Assembly (NCBI RefSeq): GCF_005280585.1
Contig: NZ_SZVO01000003.1
Coordinates: 124,001-188,000, forward strand
Direction of reading: 5' to 3'
DNA from: Dyadobacter frigoris
GTDB taxonomy: Bacteria > Bacteroidota > Bacteroidia > Cytophagales > Spirosomataceae
Length of the DNA stretch: 64,000 nucleotides
Shown here: one piece after another, positions 63,704 through 64,000 of the stretch
How positions within the stretch are numbered: position 1 is the stretch's first letter
Layout of the letters: the number at the start of each line of letters is the position of its first letter
Notes under the pieces: generated by a model
What the model saw: the letters and a program-made list of their open reading frames with translations, nothing else
Told to the model about the DNA's origin: nothing
Databases searched by the model: none
Made by a program: the position numbers and the translations under genes

Positions 63704-64000
63704 GTGAAAATAAATTATAAAAAACAGAACGACTCGAAAGTTCGTGCCAAGAAACATTTGGGACAACATTTCCTTAAAGACATGAATATCGCCAACAAGA
63801 TTGTTGACGGTTTGAGTGGACATGGAGGATATAGTAAAGTATTGGAAATAGGCCCGGGGATGGGTGTATTGACGCAATTTTTGCTTCAAAAAACTAACTA
63901 TTCAACTTATGTAATTGAGATTGATACAGAATCCGTTGTCTATTTGAAAAAACATTATGAGGAATTAACCCCTCGGATTATTGAAGGTGATTTTCTTAAA
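63704..64000 (+). CDS. rsmA: 16S rRNA dimethyladenosine transferase RsmA/KsgA, 5' part
   Basis: 99 codons from a GTG start at 63704 ([24 protein letters not shown]...), cut by the window end. [11 protein letters not shown] is the RsmA N-terminal signature, and the SAM-binding motif [16 protein letters not shown] follows, then [16 protein letters not shown] and IIEGDFLK. It dimethylates two adjacent adenosines near the 3' end of 16S rRNA. The GTG is favoured over later ATG codons because the conserved block begins there. Confidence 0.9.
   Translation, partial: MKINYKKQNDSKVRAKKHLGQHFLKDMNIANKIVDGLSGHGGYSKVLEIGPGMGVLTQFLLQKTNYSTYVIEIDTESVVYLKKHYEELTPRIIEGDFLK

Overview
The window looks like the chromosome of a Bacteroidetes bacterium of the Cytophagales type (a Dyadobacter-like genome is my best guess, not proven). 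Pointers are a type IX secretion C-terminal sorting domain, two large TonB-dependent/OMP_b-brl receptors, BatA/VWA and DUF4835 proteins, a rho gene with a long low-complexity insert, TTG-N20-TAnnTTTG promoters, and the bamD-rpoZ-coaBC-DUF4835-recN order.

Layout. 1-18000 is accessory and mobile-rich. 1-1310 holds decayed gene pieces. 1398-4619 is a tightly coupled three-gene operon: an unknown 180-aa protein, an APH-fold kinase, and a HopA1-domain protein that also carries both ends of a LanC-like domain. Kinase plus HopA1 is the pair that dehydrates Ser/Thr in class V lanthipeptide and thioviridamide-type pathways, so this is the best candidate for an undescribed system. It is followed by two orphan NarL-type histidine kinases (4594-6654, 8429-9217) separated by an intact IS5-like element (6846-8304), a four-gene operon of unknown function (9502-12318), a wrecked IS3/IS407-type element (12497-13712), and an integration hot spot (13883-18096). 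The hot spot has two paralogous tyrosine recombinases, a GNAT/XRE pair resembling a toxin-antitoxin module, a tRNA 3'-end-like fragment and an intact tRNA-Ser(UGA).

18300-64000 is mostly core genome: tilS; envelope genes (OstA-like, bamD, lptC, FadL-like barrel); rpoZ, coaBC, recN, coaX, rho, htpG; an SCO/cytochrome c pair; an OmpA gene with two membrane-anchored helix-hairpin-helix proteins; a 1-Cys peroxiredoxin; a sigma-54 response regulator; the oxidative pentose phosphate operon gnd-zwf-pgl; purK-purE; a LysM protein; a DinB-like protein; a 1204-aa hybrid sensor kinase; and the 5' part of rsmA cut by the window end. Strong hairpin terminators separate most core transcription units.

Functional links. 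Envelope biogenesis genes (OstA-like, BamD, LptC, barrels, OmpA, LysM) dominate the middle. gnd-zwf-pgl supplies NADPH and pentoses. coaX and coaBC act at steps 1 and 2-3 of CoA synthesis, although they sit in separate operons. A 75-aa Sm-fold-like protein upstream of recN is a candidate RNA-binding protein. All domain calls rest on reading motifs by eye; no database searches were run.
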